A stretch of 64,000 bases of DNA from Eupeodes corollae (Eukaryota > Arthropoda > Insecta > Diptera > Syrphidae), in the NCBI RefSeq assembly GCF_945859685.1, contig NC_079147.1, forward strand, positions 180,713,174-180,777,173. Direction: 5' to 3'. Positions 1-12,718 of this stretch are shown piece after piece. The notes under the pieces were generated by a model. It worked only from the letters and a program-made list of their open reading frames with translations. It was not told where the DNA came from and searched no databases. The position numbers and the translations under genes are program-made. Position 1 is the first letter of the stretch; each line of letters opens with the position of its first letter.

Positions 1-269
1 AACTACCAAGAACTGATGGTGTATGAAAAAAAAAAACTGCAAGTACATCCTATGATTTGTCAAAGGAGGAAGATTTATGAGAGAAAGTCTCTGTAAATAA
101 GACAGTAATATATGAATATCATGAAACTAAGGAAGGGATCGTAGACAAAAACGCAAAAGTCTTTTCTGAATGGCTTCGAGTCTTGTGACGTGTACGGCGG
201 CGCAGTAAGGTAACCGTACTGCACAAGCACATTCCAGGACTGGTCTTACAAATGAAACAAAAAGTAATT

Positions 270-1860
270 TTAAAAGATATGGATCACGGAAATCACGGCC
301 AAATCTCTTAACAAAACTCAGAAGTCTATTTGAAGTTAATATGTTCAGTAAATGTTCGTTTAGGATCTAAGACAACGCCCAAGTCAGAAAATACATGTTC
401 TCTATTTAAAGGACAAGATAAAACATGTAACTAAAAACGAACTTAAAACGAACTTAAAACGAAAACTTTGAATCTTTTTTGCGTGTAAAACTCATTGTTT
501 TACATTTGTCAACATTTAAAACAAGCCTATTATTATTGCACCATTCCCTGAATAATATTAAGTCTTCTTGCAAGAGAAGACAGTCAGATGTAGTCATTTT
601 TTTTAAAATATGAATATCATCAGCATACATTAGGTATGATAGAAACCAAGTCATTTATAAATAAAACAAATAGAATAGGACCAAGGTGACTACCCTGGGG
701 GACACCAGAATTCACAACAAAAGAACTTGAACACTCATTACGAAATTAAACACTATAACGTCAATCTTGCAAATATGGGGAGGTCCAGTTTATGAAATAG
801 TCGTTAAAACCTTGTTGTGATAGTTTTAAAAGTTTTATGGCACAATTTGTCAAATGCCTTGCTGAAATCAGTGAAGATTCAATCTACTTGTTCACGTTTT
901 TCAAAAACTTTTTAAAAGACGCTACATACAATTGACTCAAATAGTTTGGGTATCACAGATATTTTAGCAATAGGTCGGTAGTTTATTATATCGTTTTTAG
1001 GACCTTTTTTGTGTACTGGTATTCTGAAGGAGCTCTTCCAGATAAAAGGAAACAGCGAGTTACTTAAAGACATGTTGAAAAGAACACATAACGGGTGTGC
1101 TAAATACGCAGCACATTTCTTTTAAATTAATGATAGTACACTGTCGGGACCAGGATTAAAATATTCGTCAAGTTGTAGGATACTATTAAGGACAATATCT
1201 TCACTTATAACGAAATTGATAGAATTAAAGTGGGGAAACTTATAACAGTTGTAGATGTGTTAGGAAAACTAATAGTATTATAATCTACAAAATCATCTTT
1301 GAAGTAGTTTGCAAACATATTCACAATTGTTCACGGCTCATTACTATTTGATGTCGAATCAAATCAGTCATTAAGTTAGGGTACCCACATGTTTTATTCT
1401 TACGACTAACGAATTTCCAAAAACTATCACGATTATTTTTAAGCTTGAATTAAATTTTCCATATGTAGCTACCATGTAGGATGTTAGAATAGTCTGTGAA
1501 AAGTTGTTTTATTATAATGAACGTCCTATTAGTCATTAGTTCTTGTTTGAATATATTTTATCCAAGCTTTGTTCCTTTTGTTTTTTTAAGTTTTTAACGT
1601 GAGATTCAAGTTATTTTGTGTCTTTTTAAATGGAATCGTTTTGTAGAAACAATCAAAAAGAGTTGAATAAGAAATGTTAATGATCGTACGTAATAAGTTT
1701 AAAAGTTTTTCAAAATTACACCTACTAAAGTTGAATTCTAGTTTTTTGTTGTTAGATAGCATATGAGGTGAAGCCATGTTTAAATTAAGTGCTATGTCTA
1801 ATGCAGGATGATGGCGATCTTCGTTCACAAGAAATCACAGCTTCTTCAGAGCATATATGG
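270..1860 (-). mobile_element. LINE-C relic (non-LTR retrotransposon, RT remains)
   Basis: Degenerate non-LTR retrotransposon read on the minus strand. A 66-residue open segment at 454-654 holds a reverse-transcriptase YADD box (YADDIHIL), followed by the usual 'EWCNNNRLVLNVDKC' type of segment that comes after the catalytic loop in Jockey-like elements. Further upstream on the minus strand, reverse-transcriptase-like sequence continues in broken frames to about 1860. A second, shorter copy of the same family lies at 33960-34440; the two share the stretch around 'gggacgccagaatt' and the following 'actcattacgaaat'. There are many stops and frameshifts, so it is dead. Clade is uncertain; edges are approximate. 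Confidence 0.7.
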
Positions 1861-2378
1861 TTTCGGAGAAAAATACCAGCTCGAGTGTTTTTTTTTTTTA
1901 AACGGTTTGTCACACCGTTGAGTTGACTTCAACTACATGAAGACATATACCATCTGTTAATAAAAGCTCATTTGAAGATGATGCGTTTATTGGAACGTAA
2001 AAGTTATCGTCGTCAATTCGAATCTTTCGTCTTCAGGTTATAAAAGGATATGAATACTTTCTATACAGTTGTTTAGTTTTATCTTTGTAAAAGTGATTGC
2101 TTCCTCTTCAGGTTCCAAACGGATATAAATACTTTCTTTACAGTTGTTTAGTTTTTTATAAACCTCGTTCTTGGAGCTTGGAGGTATATGGCTCAAAATC
2201 ACCAAGGTTGCAAATTTCAAAATTAGTTTTATTACAAAAAGAAAATTGCAAGCTAAAATGATGACTTTTAGCTTATACTGTTCTAAAATGAGTATATTAA
2301 TAAACTTTGACAGGGCAGCGCAAAGAATTCTATACTTTATTAGAAATATTTTTTAGTATTAAATATCTTATAGATCAA
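1861..2378. other. Gap with an imperfect tandem duplication
   Basis: No gene seen. It contains two diverged copies of a roughly 50-bp unit with a 75-bp period (2031-2081 and 2106-2156). Both carry 'cttcaggtt', then a 'ggatat(g/a)aatactttct' segment, then 'acagttgtttagtttt'. Short open frames here are not credible genes. Confidence 0.5.
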
Positions 2379-3198
2379 TTCGGGAACGTTTTTCTAAGTT
2401 TGATAAAATCCACAAGAACAAAACAAAGCACATAATTTAAGCTTTGATTTATAACATGGGTGTATTATGTATCTATATTATATAAGCAATAATAAAAAAA
2501 TACATACAAAACCTTCTACAAGAGAAATTCGTTAAATCATGTTCGGGAACGTTCCCAAAATACCCGTTCACGAAATGACGATTTCAAATAAAAGCGCCCT
2601 TTGATTATACGGCGGCCATCTTAAATGTCATCTGCCTTTGTCAATAGGAACATATTTTAAGTTTCTTTGTTATTTCGAATCGTAAAAAAGAATTTCATCA
2701 ATAATTAAATGTAATAAATACGTTCCCGGAATGACGGACTATTAATGTACGCTCCACGAATAATGAAAAGGTACTTAACATTTAGATATAATTATTTGAC
2801 GAAAAATACTCTCGACAGCCGGCTTTGTTATTGTTCCCTTCCTCGACTGACGTATGACACCGAATGGCTGGATTTGCTTAATATTATTTTTGATCGATTA
2901 TCGATATGTTCACTGAATTGACTTGTGCGGTACTGGACAAACTATTTTTGCATTTTTATAGTTAAAAATAAATAATCTTTTAGTATCCTCTCTAAATATC
3001 AAAATGGCGCACTACAGCGCTAATTGGATCTCAGGTTAGGTTGCCTTGAAATCGCCATTTCTACCATCCTCTCTAAAACTACATTTTCTTTAAAAAAAAT
3101 ACGGTGTATTGAGTAATGACCGGGGTTAAATAACTTAAATTTTTCAATTATATTTTGGACTTGTTGTTAAAGATTGTAAATTAGGACACGTTCCCGAA
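2379..3198. mobile_element. Candidate DNA element bounded by TTCGGGAACG inverted repeats
   Basis: The sequence TTCGGGAACG at 2379-2388 is matched by its exact reverse complement at 3189-3198. Flanking bases extend the match loosely (ATTCGGGAACGT against ATTTCGGGAACGTG). The same core recurs inside at 2542-2556, where it forms the palindrome GGGAACGTTCCC, and at 2721-2730 in the opposite orientation. No transposase is visible and no target duplication is convincing. It could be a non-autonomous transposon or a nested pair. The repeated core is seen directly; the transposon reading is inference. Confidence 0.35.
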
Positions 3199-3204
3199 AT
3201 TTCT

Positions 3205-6200
3205 ATGCGGGCATATTGATTTCATTTAAAATTCCTCTTATTAATAAATTATATTGTTTGATGGACAAACAAAACAGGTTAGTTTAAGTATTTTATTCAT
3301 TTTTTCCATTAAGTCAAGATTTAAGGCATTAAATTGCTAGCAAAACCTATTCTGCACCAAATTATTACTGACGTTTTCTTAACAAATTCTCCTCAAAATT
3401 GTCCATTTTATTAAGTCAAAAACAGTTTTCGTCTGAATTTCGTCAATTTTTGTACAATTGTATCAATTTTCAAATATAAACACCGGACTACTGCGGATCG
3501 TTTTTTTAACTATTTATTACTATACTGTCATATGGAGTCCCAAAAACAATGTGGCTCTTATTTTTATTAGTTTATTTCGACAAAATCATTTCGTCAATAA
3601 AAAGTGAACCATACAATTCTTAAGTCAAGAAAATTGAAACTATAGTTTTACATCATGGGAAGTCATGAGTCGCTTCACACTTAAACAGAACAACTTTGGG
3701 AAATATTGAAAACTTAACTTGGACAATTATTTCAGATAAATCAAACAAACAAATAACAACCTTTAGCAGATTATACAGTGGACCATTTTTCTTCAAATAT
3801 GTGGCCGAGATCAATATTTCGGTCAACCGTGGGCGTTGCACAATAACTTATGACAACAAATAATGTATTGTATTGCTTTACAAAAAAATGAGCTTGTATC
3901 TGGATCACTTTTAAAAATCATTAATAATCAGCATACTTATATTATTTGACGTCAAATTTTGAAATAGAGGCCACTGTCTTTAATGGACCTTATCTAATAA
4001 ATTTCCCTTTAAGCACCTGTACTTTTGGGAACAATATAAATTTTACCTTAGTAGAAAATGATGCTATACATTTGTTTTTATTAATCTCATTGGCCCTTAA
4101 TTCTTTATTACCAGAGAAACCAAATCGAATCGATACAAATGAATCACAGATTTAAAAACAAAATATATTTCAACCCTCAGAGCAGAGAGTAAGTTTAAAA
4201 TAAATACCTATACCTATCTGTATAATGTTTCTGTTTTTATTCTCCTTTCACTTCTTTGTTTACGGATTCAAAAGATCATTACTCATCAGATAATGGTTGT
4301 TTATTTGCAAATAAAAATATGTACATATGTAGATGTACCTACCTACTTGTTCATATAACTGTAATCGACTTCAATTGAAATAAATTAGGTCGATTTATTT
4401 TCCCCCAGTTGTATAAATTCATACATACATATACCTACGTACCTACTTAACTTCTTTTACTTTTCTCCTGTGTTGTTGCTCAGTTTTAGCTCAAATATTC
4501 GCTGGATTTCTGAATGTTTTAGCTCAATATTAATAAAGATTAAATTGCACAGTTTAACTCCTTATCATTAAAGCGTAATCAGCATCATATCCATCATCTG
4601 TCAGAAATTGAGTTAAGAAAACTAATGTTCTGTCACCTTTGAAAGACTCAGAGATTGTAAATAAGTTTACTTCAATTAGGTGTACGAGAGAAAAAATGTA
4701 TTTCATTATAAATAGGCTTTATTTTGAAATTGATTTTTCTTTTTGTTGTAAGTTTGAATCTTTTGTGTCATGCATAGCCCAGATGTTTTCTTGCCTTACA
4801 ATGCGGAGAGGAATTTACAATATAAGAATAATAAGCGATGCGTGTAGCCTCAATAGCTAAGCTATTTCAAGTGCCGACAAAGACAATGACAATTATAAGT
4901 AATTTAGTCATGAAAACAAAAAGTGACTAAGAGTTCTTAAATTAAATCGTAATGTGTTATCATTTTGTCGTCGAGTACGTTTGTGTTTGTGTGGGCACCA
5001 TCAGCATGTGTCAAGTAAACTAATTGTTGATTTGACAGGTCGTTGATAAATTGAATTGGAAATAAATACAAAATGGAGGATGCCATGAACACTTTGCTTG
5101 GAATGACAATTGACAGAAATTAATTGCACTAAATATATAGCCACAGGAATAGGAATTCAATGGTTTCCTGTGGGTTTTTTTTTTGTATATTACATTACAT
5201 ATCTGGGTTTTGAGTTTTTCTTGGACATACAAAGCAAAAAGGAATTGATTTAAAGATATGCTGAAGTTCTACAATAAACAAGGAATATTTGAAATATACC
5301 TTTAAGGAAATTTTGTGTCTTCTACGTTTATGGAACACATCCTGATGAAGTTGTGAATGGCGAATGGACATTTGACAGTTTTAACATTATTCGCGTAGTA
5401 ATTGAAATGATTAGCTGTGTTCAACCACTAAATATCTTCACTGCAAGTTCCCAAAAACTGTCAAAATCAGCTTGTTATATTATTGAATTGTTTATTATTA
5501 ACCAATAGATGGATTTCTTTCCACGCATTGTGTTTTTGATTCAGATTTTATTATTTAAAAATAAATTAGAGCATATTTTCTTAGTGAATAGGAATTCCTA
5601 GTGATTCATTGTTCCCTAAACACTAAATTCAGTTTGGAAAAAATAAGAAGAAAATCAAAAAGAAATATTAATCTAATAATTCAATTAATAGTAGTTTCTC
5701 TTCTAAATGTTTATTTTTAATTAGTCCTTTAATTGTACTTGCACAGAATTGAATTTGTGTTTTTTCTTTTTAACATCTGGGGAATTACATTTTTGCTTGA
5801 ATTTACTTTGACAGTTTTTATAAACCTACACTGCACTACACTCTCAAATGCATTGTTACTATAGAACAATAATTTTAAGAAAATGCTTTCATTGTGAATG
5901 AGCCATAAGAATGACAATTATAATGTCCAGATAGATTTTAACTCAATTGCTTTCTTTGACGTTTCTGAATTATTAAACTCCTCTAACACTTACAATAATT
6001 TCTTTTCATGGGTGAGGAAGAAAAACAAGAATTATAGTTTAAGATGTACAAAAACATTGTACAAAACGTTTTCAATAGCCAATGTATTGTAATAAACAGT
6101 TAGAATAAGTGCTTCCATGAGAACGTTCAGGGTTATATACAAAATGCACGCAATAAATTTCCTAGGATTATGTGTTTAAATGCGTTAAATAAATTACTAT

Positions 6201-6500
6201 TCACAGAATTACATACAACTGCTGCAAAAAAAGGGAAAAACTCATTATCGAATATCCTGGGGATTATATCTATTTGCATAATAAATCATTTTCGTATTTT
6301 TATATAATTTATTAATTTCCTCTGTTTTTAAATCACTTTTCTTTTTTTTTGGAAAAATTAATTACTTTTTTGTTTTAATAGCTTTCTCTAGGATTAAAAA
6401 TATAGAAAAGTTATTGCAATTGAATTATAATCCATCTGTTCAAATATTTAATCCAAAAAACAAAATTATAAAAAATCCATGACTTTCGAAAATATTTACT
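3205..6500. other. Intergenic, no gene recognised
   Basis: AT-rich sequence with only short open frames of random character. One 69-residue frame at 3946-4155 (+) has a hydrophobic stretch but matched nothing I could name with confidence. No RNA gene or clear repeat was recognised. Confidence 0.5.
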
Positions 6501-7260
6501 TTTTCTACACGTGCATTGAACTTTTTTATTTTGACAGCAGCTGGCTTTGGCTGTTTTGGATTGGATTTGCACTGAATGCAACACTTTCATTTGGTTTATA
6601 AGCCAGAGACAAGGTACACAAAAATGGCCACGAATTTATAGTGAACGAATTCACCATCATCAAACGCACCTTGACTTATAACTCCTTCGATCGTAAATAA
6701 TCAGGCAATCACGACTGTTGCGCTGCTGGTAGGTAGATACTTATATATGCTTTTCTATACAGCCAGCGCCATCGCAACGCGGCGTGAATGTTTTGTATTT
6801 GTATACAGATTCGTCTAGTCGAGTTGAGTTGAGTCGAGTAAGTTGCCGTCATAAAGCCGACATTACATTTCGCTTTTGGGACTGCTGTTGCTGTTTTTTT
6901 CATGATTGCTCCTTGAACGCGCGCCATCCAAGCCGTAGTCGTTGCAATACAAAACACGAAAGAAAATATAAAAATATAATAGAAAGTGTTATTTTTATAT
7001 CCTTCCTCGCCTCCCCCTGAAAACAAAGTCTAACCAAACGAAGGGGAATTTTTTACAATTGGACACGAATTCGAACCCGAGTCGTCGTCATCGTCATTAT
7101 GGTGTTGGTGGTGTGATGTGGTAGAAGGAACCGGACAAGACAGCAAATAGATGAAGTTTAAGATACAGACAGACAGACACCGATATATTCGCCGTCGCGT
7201 CGTGAAGAGTTTATTCAAACATACATAGTTATAACCATTTTAAAAAGGAAGGGCATTAGA
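6500..7260. promoter_or_regulatory. GC-richer block, possible promoter or 5' UTR of an unseen gene
   Basis: Composition differs from the flanks: there are CG-containing runs such as 'ccagcgccatcgcaacgcggcg' around 6760-6785, 'gagttgagttgagtcgag' near 6822, and TCGTC-rich sequence near 7080. Overlapping open frames on both strands reflect composition rather than a gene. Blocks like this in fly genomes often mark first exons or promoters of genes with long introns, but nothing here identifies the gene or the strand. Inference only. Confidence 0.25.
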
Positions 7261-10200
7261 AAACGCAGTTGCAGCCGTCAGCCGAGAAAAGCCCACTGAA
7301 CTCTGCCATTTTTATATCCATATGAAAATGACTGAAAAAGGAAATTTCACTTTTCTATCGAAAAAATAAAAGAGCTAACTTTGTGTGTCTGTCTGTCTGT
7401 TTGAGTAGATAAATGGATATTCATTTCCTTTCGCTTAATGTCTTTATACTTGCACATTTAGGAATAGATATTTGTGCCCACTTTGATTTTCGATAAACGG
7501 GCGTTATTCAATAATTTACTGTGTTTTCTGTGTAGACACCTATAAGAACTCCTTTTAAATTGTCAAAAGGAAGTTGAATGTTTTCCAAGAAATGAAAAGA
7601 AAGAAATAGGAAACTAAACTGATTTGACAAGACAAATCCATCATCCATCATCATCAACAACATGGATGCCATCGTCATCATCATCATCATCGAAACTGAT
7701 GACGGATGCATTCAGTGATGCATACAAAAATTATGCAACAGTTTGTTCAGTGATTATCTGTATATCGATACGATGACGCTTTTAATGGCGGGAATAATTT
7801 TTGATATTCCATGAAATTAATATCATTTTTGTTTTTTAAGAAAATTTGTTTATTTTTTGGAGGTTGAGTGAGATTATGCGATCGATGTATGATTATATAC
7901 GTGCGTACCATATCTGATGGGAGAAAACAAAATTACATCATTTCGAATATTGATGTTGACGTAAAATTATTTTCCTCCTCTTCTTCGACGAGAGTGTTTG
8001 GTTTGACGGATGAAAACGGGTTCAATGATTGATGGTTAACAATATTATGTGTATAATATAAATGAATGACATCACTGTTTAGATGGTGATGCGGATTATA
8101 TTTTATTTGTATTTTACGATTAATGATCAATATTAACTTATCCGCGATGATTTTTAGTTATTGTTGTTAAATAATATTAGTTATTATGACAAGAATAGTG
8201 TTTTACTTCTAGTTTTTGTATTTGGAATGGGAAAAGAAAAAGAATAATAATATTAAGTGAGTTGCGTGACAGTGACAGCTCAAGCACTATGGTAGATACA
8301 TTTTCTTTTTTCTGAAGAAACTTATGTATTTTGAAACTAAGGGACATTTTTCAAGTGAAAATAACTTCGGAAAACATTTTTGGATAGCATTTTTAGCATG
8401 AATGTGGGTTAAGGCTAATAATTACAACGTTTTGTAGCGCTTTGAAGGAAACAAACCCACATTAATACCAAATGTCAGATTGTAGTGAAAAATTTGATGT
8501 ATATATTTTTATTGACAGTCTTTGTGAAAGAAGATTAACTTTTTATAACTAAAACTTAAATTTATATATAGAAATAGTATAAATAAAACTTAAAAACAAA
8601 TAAAATAAAATTAAATTATTCAAATCAAGTTCATTCATCCGAGAGGACGTTACCACACAAAATCATAGCACGCTATTAGAGAAAAACAACATAACATTCT
8701 GATCGTAATCGTAATCGTAAACCTATTTTCGAACATATTAACGAAATACAAGGGAAACTCATTCATCACAATCAATTAAAAACTCAAACAAAATAAGAAG
8801 AAGAAGATTCAGACATTTATTTATAGTCCGTGGGGTAATTTTAGTTTTGTGGAACTCATTTATTTATCTTCTATACTGAGGAATCACGTCCAAATTTAAA
8901 GTAATAGACTTTACTCATCAGTTACTCATTTAGTTAAATTTTTACTGACGCAAAATTTTACACGATTCAATAAAATTTTAAAGTCATTTTTAGCCATTTA
9001 CTTAGCTTAAAAGATGATTTACTTAACTTTAAACGATTTTAACACCCTACTATCTCTTAACAATTTGTTAATTTAAAATCAAGGAATGGCTACATTAACT
9101 TTTAGTAAATTGCTAAATCCATGTGTCGTCTGTACAAAAAATTTCGGAATTCCAATTTATAGGTCGTTTTAAGCGTATTTGCTCTGTTAACTTTTACGAA
9201 CTGTGACGTTTTAGACATGTTTCGATGCCAGTTTTTTAATAAAAGCCAATTAGTAATTTACTAGCTAGCAAAAATTTAAGAAAGGTTTAATATTTAGCAA
9301 ATTGCTAACTTGTAAATTGTAGATCCTTAACAATAGACTATTTAAAGTTTTGTGCATTTTAAAGACAGCTGTTGAAATATCTGTTTTAAGATTGGCACCA
9401 CTCTTTTTACATAAATGAAGGAATTCCTTTCTTATGGTGAATATCTCTTGATATTTTTGACTTTAATTTTATATTTGTTGTCAATCAATGGAAGTCTCTT
9501 AGAAACATAATTCAAAATGCAAATAAGTTACAAGTGATACTAAAATAAATGTTTCACTTTACCAATTTTAGGGACGAAAAATTTCACATAGAAATGTTAT
9601 CCACCACAGCCTTCAATTTCTATAAATTGTATTTTCTTAATAATAATCATGCGTGCAACTGGAAGAATAACTTAATCATTTGCATCGAAACCTCTCAGAC
9701 TATTAAGTGTTTGACATGAATAAAATGTGGGTGGATGTCCCACCAAAGAAACAAGAAAGTAAACAGAGTTTCACCTTTATGTTAACTTTTTGACATTTCA
9801 AATGACGCAGGTTACACCAATTTTTGGTACATATATGCATGGCGACGCATAACTCTCATATCATGTATCATCTGTCATCTTAATAAAACTGCCTTAAGAC
9901 AGTTTAAACATAATGAAAGAGGAAGTTCAATGTCATTCGAAATATAATTTGATATCAATTCACAGTTTGAGTTGTTTATGGTTTCTTTTCCATTTTACAA
10001 CATTTCGATTTGATTTACCGAAATAACAAAAACTTTGCCTCTCAACTTTGAACTAACAAATATTGTGAAGTGAGGTAATTTGAGATAAAAATAAAGTAAT
10101 TTATTAAAAATAGTTTACAACAAAAATATTTTCCACGAAAAAGTATGTGAGGTATTCCAACGAAAATAAATTTATTTATAGCAAAATTAAATTAAAACAT

Positions 10201-10600
10201 CATCATTTTTGCTTTAGTTGTAAAATTCTGAACTTTTTTACCTACAAATTTATTTTTATCTGACAAAATAATTTGTGCGTCTTGTTTTGCTCGTGCGTCC
10301 GTTCGTCGCGTCGTCGTTTGTTTAGTTTGTCGTGTCAATATGCGCGTTTGGGAAAAAAAAGAAGGCCACAAACAATAGCAGAGAAGGGAGAATGTAGGCA
10401 TGGGCATCATGTTGTGTGTGTTTAAAGTGTTTCCAATGTATACAAAACACATTTGGGTTTTATTTGAGTGAAGAATGTGACTTTATTTATAGATTTAAAA
10501 ATAAAAGACGATATTGTTTATTGTTGTTGTTTTAACAATACTCAGTTTAAAACGTGATGATGGTCAAGAAAAATAAGACGTGATTTTGAATTACAGCAAA
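7261..10600. other. Intergenic, low-complexity patches only
   Basis: No gene recognised. There are short microsatellite-like patches: 'gtctgtctgtctgt' near 7387 and an ATC-rich stretch at about 7636-7692 that produces a spurious Met-rich frame on the minus strand. The region just upstream of the tRNA (10190-10560) is ordinary AT-rich sequence. Confidence 0.5.
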
Positions 10601-10606
10601 AACAAC

Positions 10607-10679
10607 GGTCCTGTGGCGCAATGGATAACGCGTCTGACTACGGATCAGAAGATTCCAGGTTCGACTCCTGGCAGGATCG
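10607..10679 (+). tRNA. tRNA-Arg (anticodon ACG)
   Basis: A 73-nt cloverleaf. The acceptor arms GGTCCTG and CAGGATC pair over seven bases with one G-T wobble, and the discriminator is G. The anticodon stem TCTGA/TCAGA encloses the loop CTACGGA, giving anticodon ACG, which decodes CGN Arg codons after A-to-I editing at the wobble position. The T arm CCAGG/CCTGG encloses TTCGACT. Internal Pol III promoter boxes are present: an A box in TGGCGCAATGG and a B box in GGTTCGACTCC. No intron is seen. CCA is not encoded, as expected for a eukaryotic nuclear tRNA. A T-run terminator follows. It appears functional. Confidence 0.97.
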
Positions 10680-10684
10680 AGACA

Positions 10685-10693
10685 TTTTTTTTT
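10685..10693 (+). terminator. RNA polymerase III terminator of tRNA-Arg
   Basis: Nine consecutive T residues begin six bases after the tRNA 3' end. This is the standard Pol III stop signal. Confidence 0.9.
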
Positions 10694-11464
10694 CTTGTAT
10701 TCATTCAGTTTATTTAGTAAAATGTATTCTTTAACATTTTATCAATATCATTTAAAAGTTAGTGGTTAGACATTTTGTTAAAAACATTCAAATCTATTTG
10801 TTTATTTTAAAAACATAATAAGAGGCTTTCAATCTGGCAATGCTTTTTTCGGAGTTATTCTTTTTGACAGCTGTCACTTGATCTATGCTGAAGAGCTCGG
10901 GCGATGCAACGAAACAATTATTTTATTGGAGAAAACCTTTGATAAGCACAATATCTTGAGTCCATGGGCCACTGGCGTGTTTTCCAAGATCGTTCGATTA
11001 AACAAAGCTGGACTAATTTGTGGACTACGTTTAGAAAAAAACAGCACCATCTAAACGAGTCAACGGTGGGCGTTGTTTACCAACTTTTCGTTTTATAAGC
11101 TTTACTGTAGACATTGTGCTAAAACATTTGTTCACTTTTGCAGTTCTTGAGCAAGTATCGGGTTTATTTAAAAGGACTTGTGAACGGACCCTTTTACTAA
11201 TAATCGAACTGTCATTGTCAATTTATTAAGTAAACTCAACATTTTTATCATGACGTCTTCAAATTATAAACATTTGCTACCAAAATTCCAAGTTGGTGAC
11301 ATCAAATTTAAGAGCGGTAACTTCAATTTTTAATCGTTAATCTTGCCCTAGTCGACAGGCAATGTAACGGCTTATTCATTTTGCGGTTTCAAAAGTATAG
11401 GGCTGGAATTCGACATGTGTCAAATTAAGTTGTAAAACAATTTTTTTTCAGGTGAAAATCTGAA
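10694..11464. other. Intergenic, no gene recognised
   Basis: Nothing identifiable. The stretch 10850-11100 is slightly GC-richer and reads like decayed coding sequence, but I could not assign it to a family. Confidence 0.4.
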
Positions 11465-12700
11465 ATCTGAACGAAAATGAATGGCTTAATTATCGCACAA
11501 GGCATACAAATTGTTAAAAGAGGAGATTAGGATTTACATAATCGTCCAACTACGTAGACTGGACTGGTTACAGATATATCGATTCGCTTGTACAACTGAA
11601 AATATCACTTCTGTAAGGCGCGTTTCACACTATGTACTGCAAAAAACCGGACGGCATAAAACGGATCAATGACCAATTACACATTACACAGTTTTAACCG
11701 TACGTTAAAACAGGATATATGAAGGGTTCCTGTGCTTAGTATACTTAGAATCCTATCTTGAAGTGGCTGATCGAACTCTGCCGTACGAATAAAATAGTAT
11801 GATGTAAAAACATGCATTTCGTCACGTACGCCACTAAGCTTATCGCGCCGTCCGGCTGCCGTATAGTGGCGCGGCGTCGGCATTTTGCCGTGACCGTATA
11901 ATACGAAAGCGAATATGCTCTTCTTCGCGTTTCTAACAAAATATCGCCGTCCGGTTTTTTGTCGTACGGTCAAAACTGTGTAGTGTGAAACGAACCTAAG
12001 TGAAAGTGTTGCCGAAGACCCGGATGTGTCGATTCCTCGTACTTCTCAGGAATTAGGACTGTCTTACGATACATTATGGTGTATTTTGCATTTAGATCTA
12101 CACCTTTATCCATATAAAGTCCAGCTCACACAACAACTAAAGCAAGCTGACAATTCACAACGTCGGTCGTAGATACTTTGAATGGATGCTTCAAAAACAG
12201 GAGGTGTTGTAAAGAAGCCATTGCATCCATAAAAAGAAAATGTTTGGTGCGCTCTTTGGTCCGGAGGTGTAATTGGACCTTACTTATTCGAAAACGACGA
12301 TTAAAACTGCCAAATTCAATTCGGAGTGTTATGGTCATTAGATAAGCGATTTTTGCCTGCTCTTGAAGAATACATGCCACACAACACGAGCGAACATGGC
12401 TTTATTGTAAGAAACATTTCCCGGACGCATAATTTCTCGTCGTGGCGATATCAAACTGGCCACCAAGATCATGTGTTTTGACACCACTGGCCTTTTTTTT
12501 TGTGAGGCTACGCAAAAGACCGTTTTACGACGACTCTTGAGCACTTAAAAACTAACATTCGTCTTCTTATGGCTGAGGTACCGCCCATATGTGTCAAAAA
12601 GTGGTCGAAAATTACCTCAAAAGATTCGATGAATCGATTTAAATGATTTAGAGTTTCACACGTATTATCAACGTTCAAACTTCATAATAAAAAAGAAATA
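11465..12700 (+). pseudogene. DUF4817-type mariner-like transposase relic
   Basis: Remains of the insect transposase family that carries a DUF4817/helix-turn-helix N-terminus and a DDE domain. Readable pieces in order: 'GD*DLHNRPTT' near 11521; 'RFACTTENITSV' up to 11616; 'SESVAEDPDVSIPRTSQELG' at 12000-12060; 'HLDLHLYPYKVQLTQQLK'; then 'WCALWSGGVIGPYLFEND' near 12250; 'GYAKDRF' near 12505; and 'LEHLKTNIRLLMAEVPP' near 12545. The catalytic domain is shortened and shifted, so it is inactive. The frame runs straight across the MITE at 11617-11996 (TSV joined to SES), which shows the MITE inserted into this sequence. Family recognition is by recall of this very common protein; exact ends are not determined. 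Confidence 0.8.
11617..11996. mobile_element. Tourist-like MITE (PIF/Harbinger-type ends) with TAA duplication
   Basis: A 380-bp element with inverted ends: the left begins GGCGCGTTTCACACTA, and the right, read inwards on the other strand, begins GGTTCGTTTCACACTA. A further matching block, AAAAAACCGGACGGC, lies inside both ends. It is flanked on both sides by TAA (11614-11616 and 11997-11999). Removing the element plus one TAA restores an uninterrupted transposase frame in the host relic. A TWA target duplication and GG-starting ends are typical of PIF/Harbinger MITEs. It has no coding capacity. Confidence 0.8.
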
Positions 12701-12718
12701 TCATTCACAATTTTATAT

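Noticed and set aside
3946..4155. 69-residue frame with hydrophobic end, possibly an envelope-like fragment of an LTR element
   Set aside because: No second diagnostic motif, no neighbouring pol or LTR; the resemblance is too loose.
6709..7026. 105-residue minus-strand open frame
   Set aside because: Overlaps an equally long plus-strand frame; low-complexity composition, no domain, no splice partners.
7508..7711. Met-rich small protein on the minus strand
   Set aside because: Produced by an ATC-rich microsatellite, not a gene.
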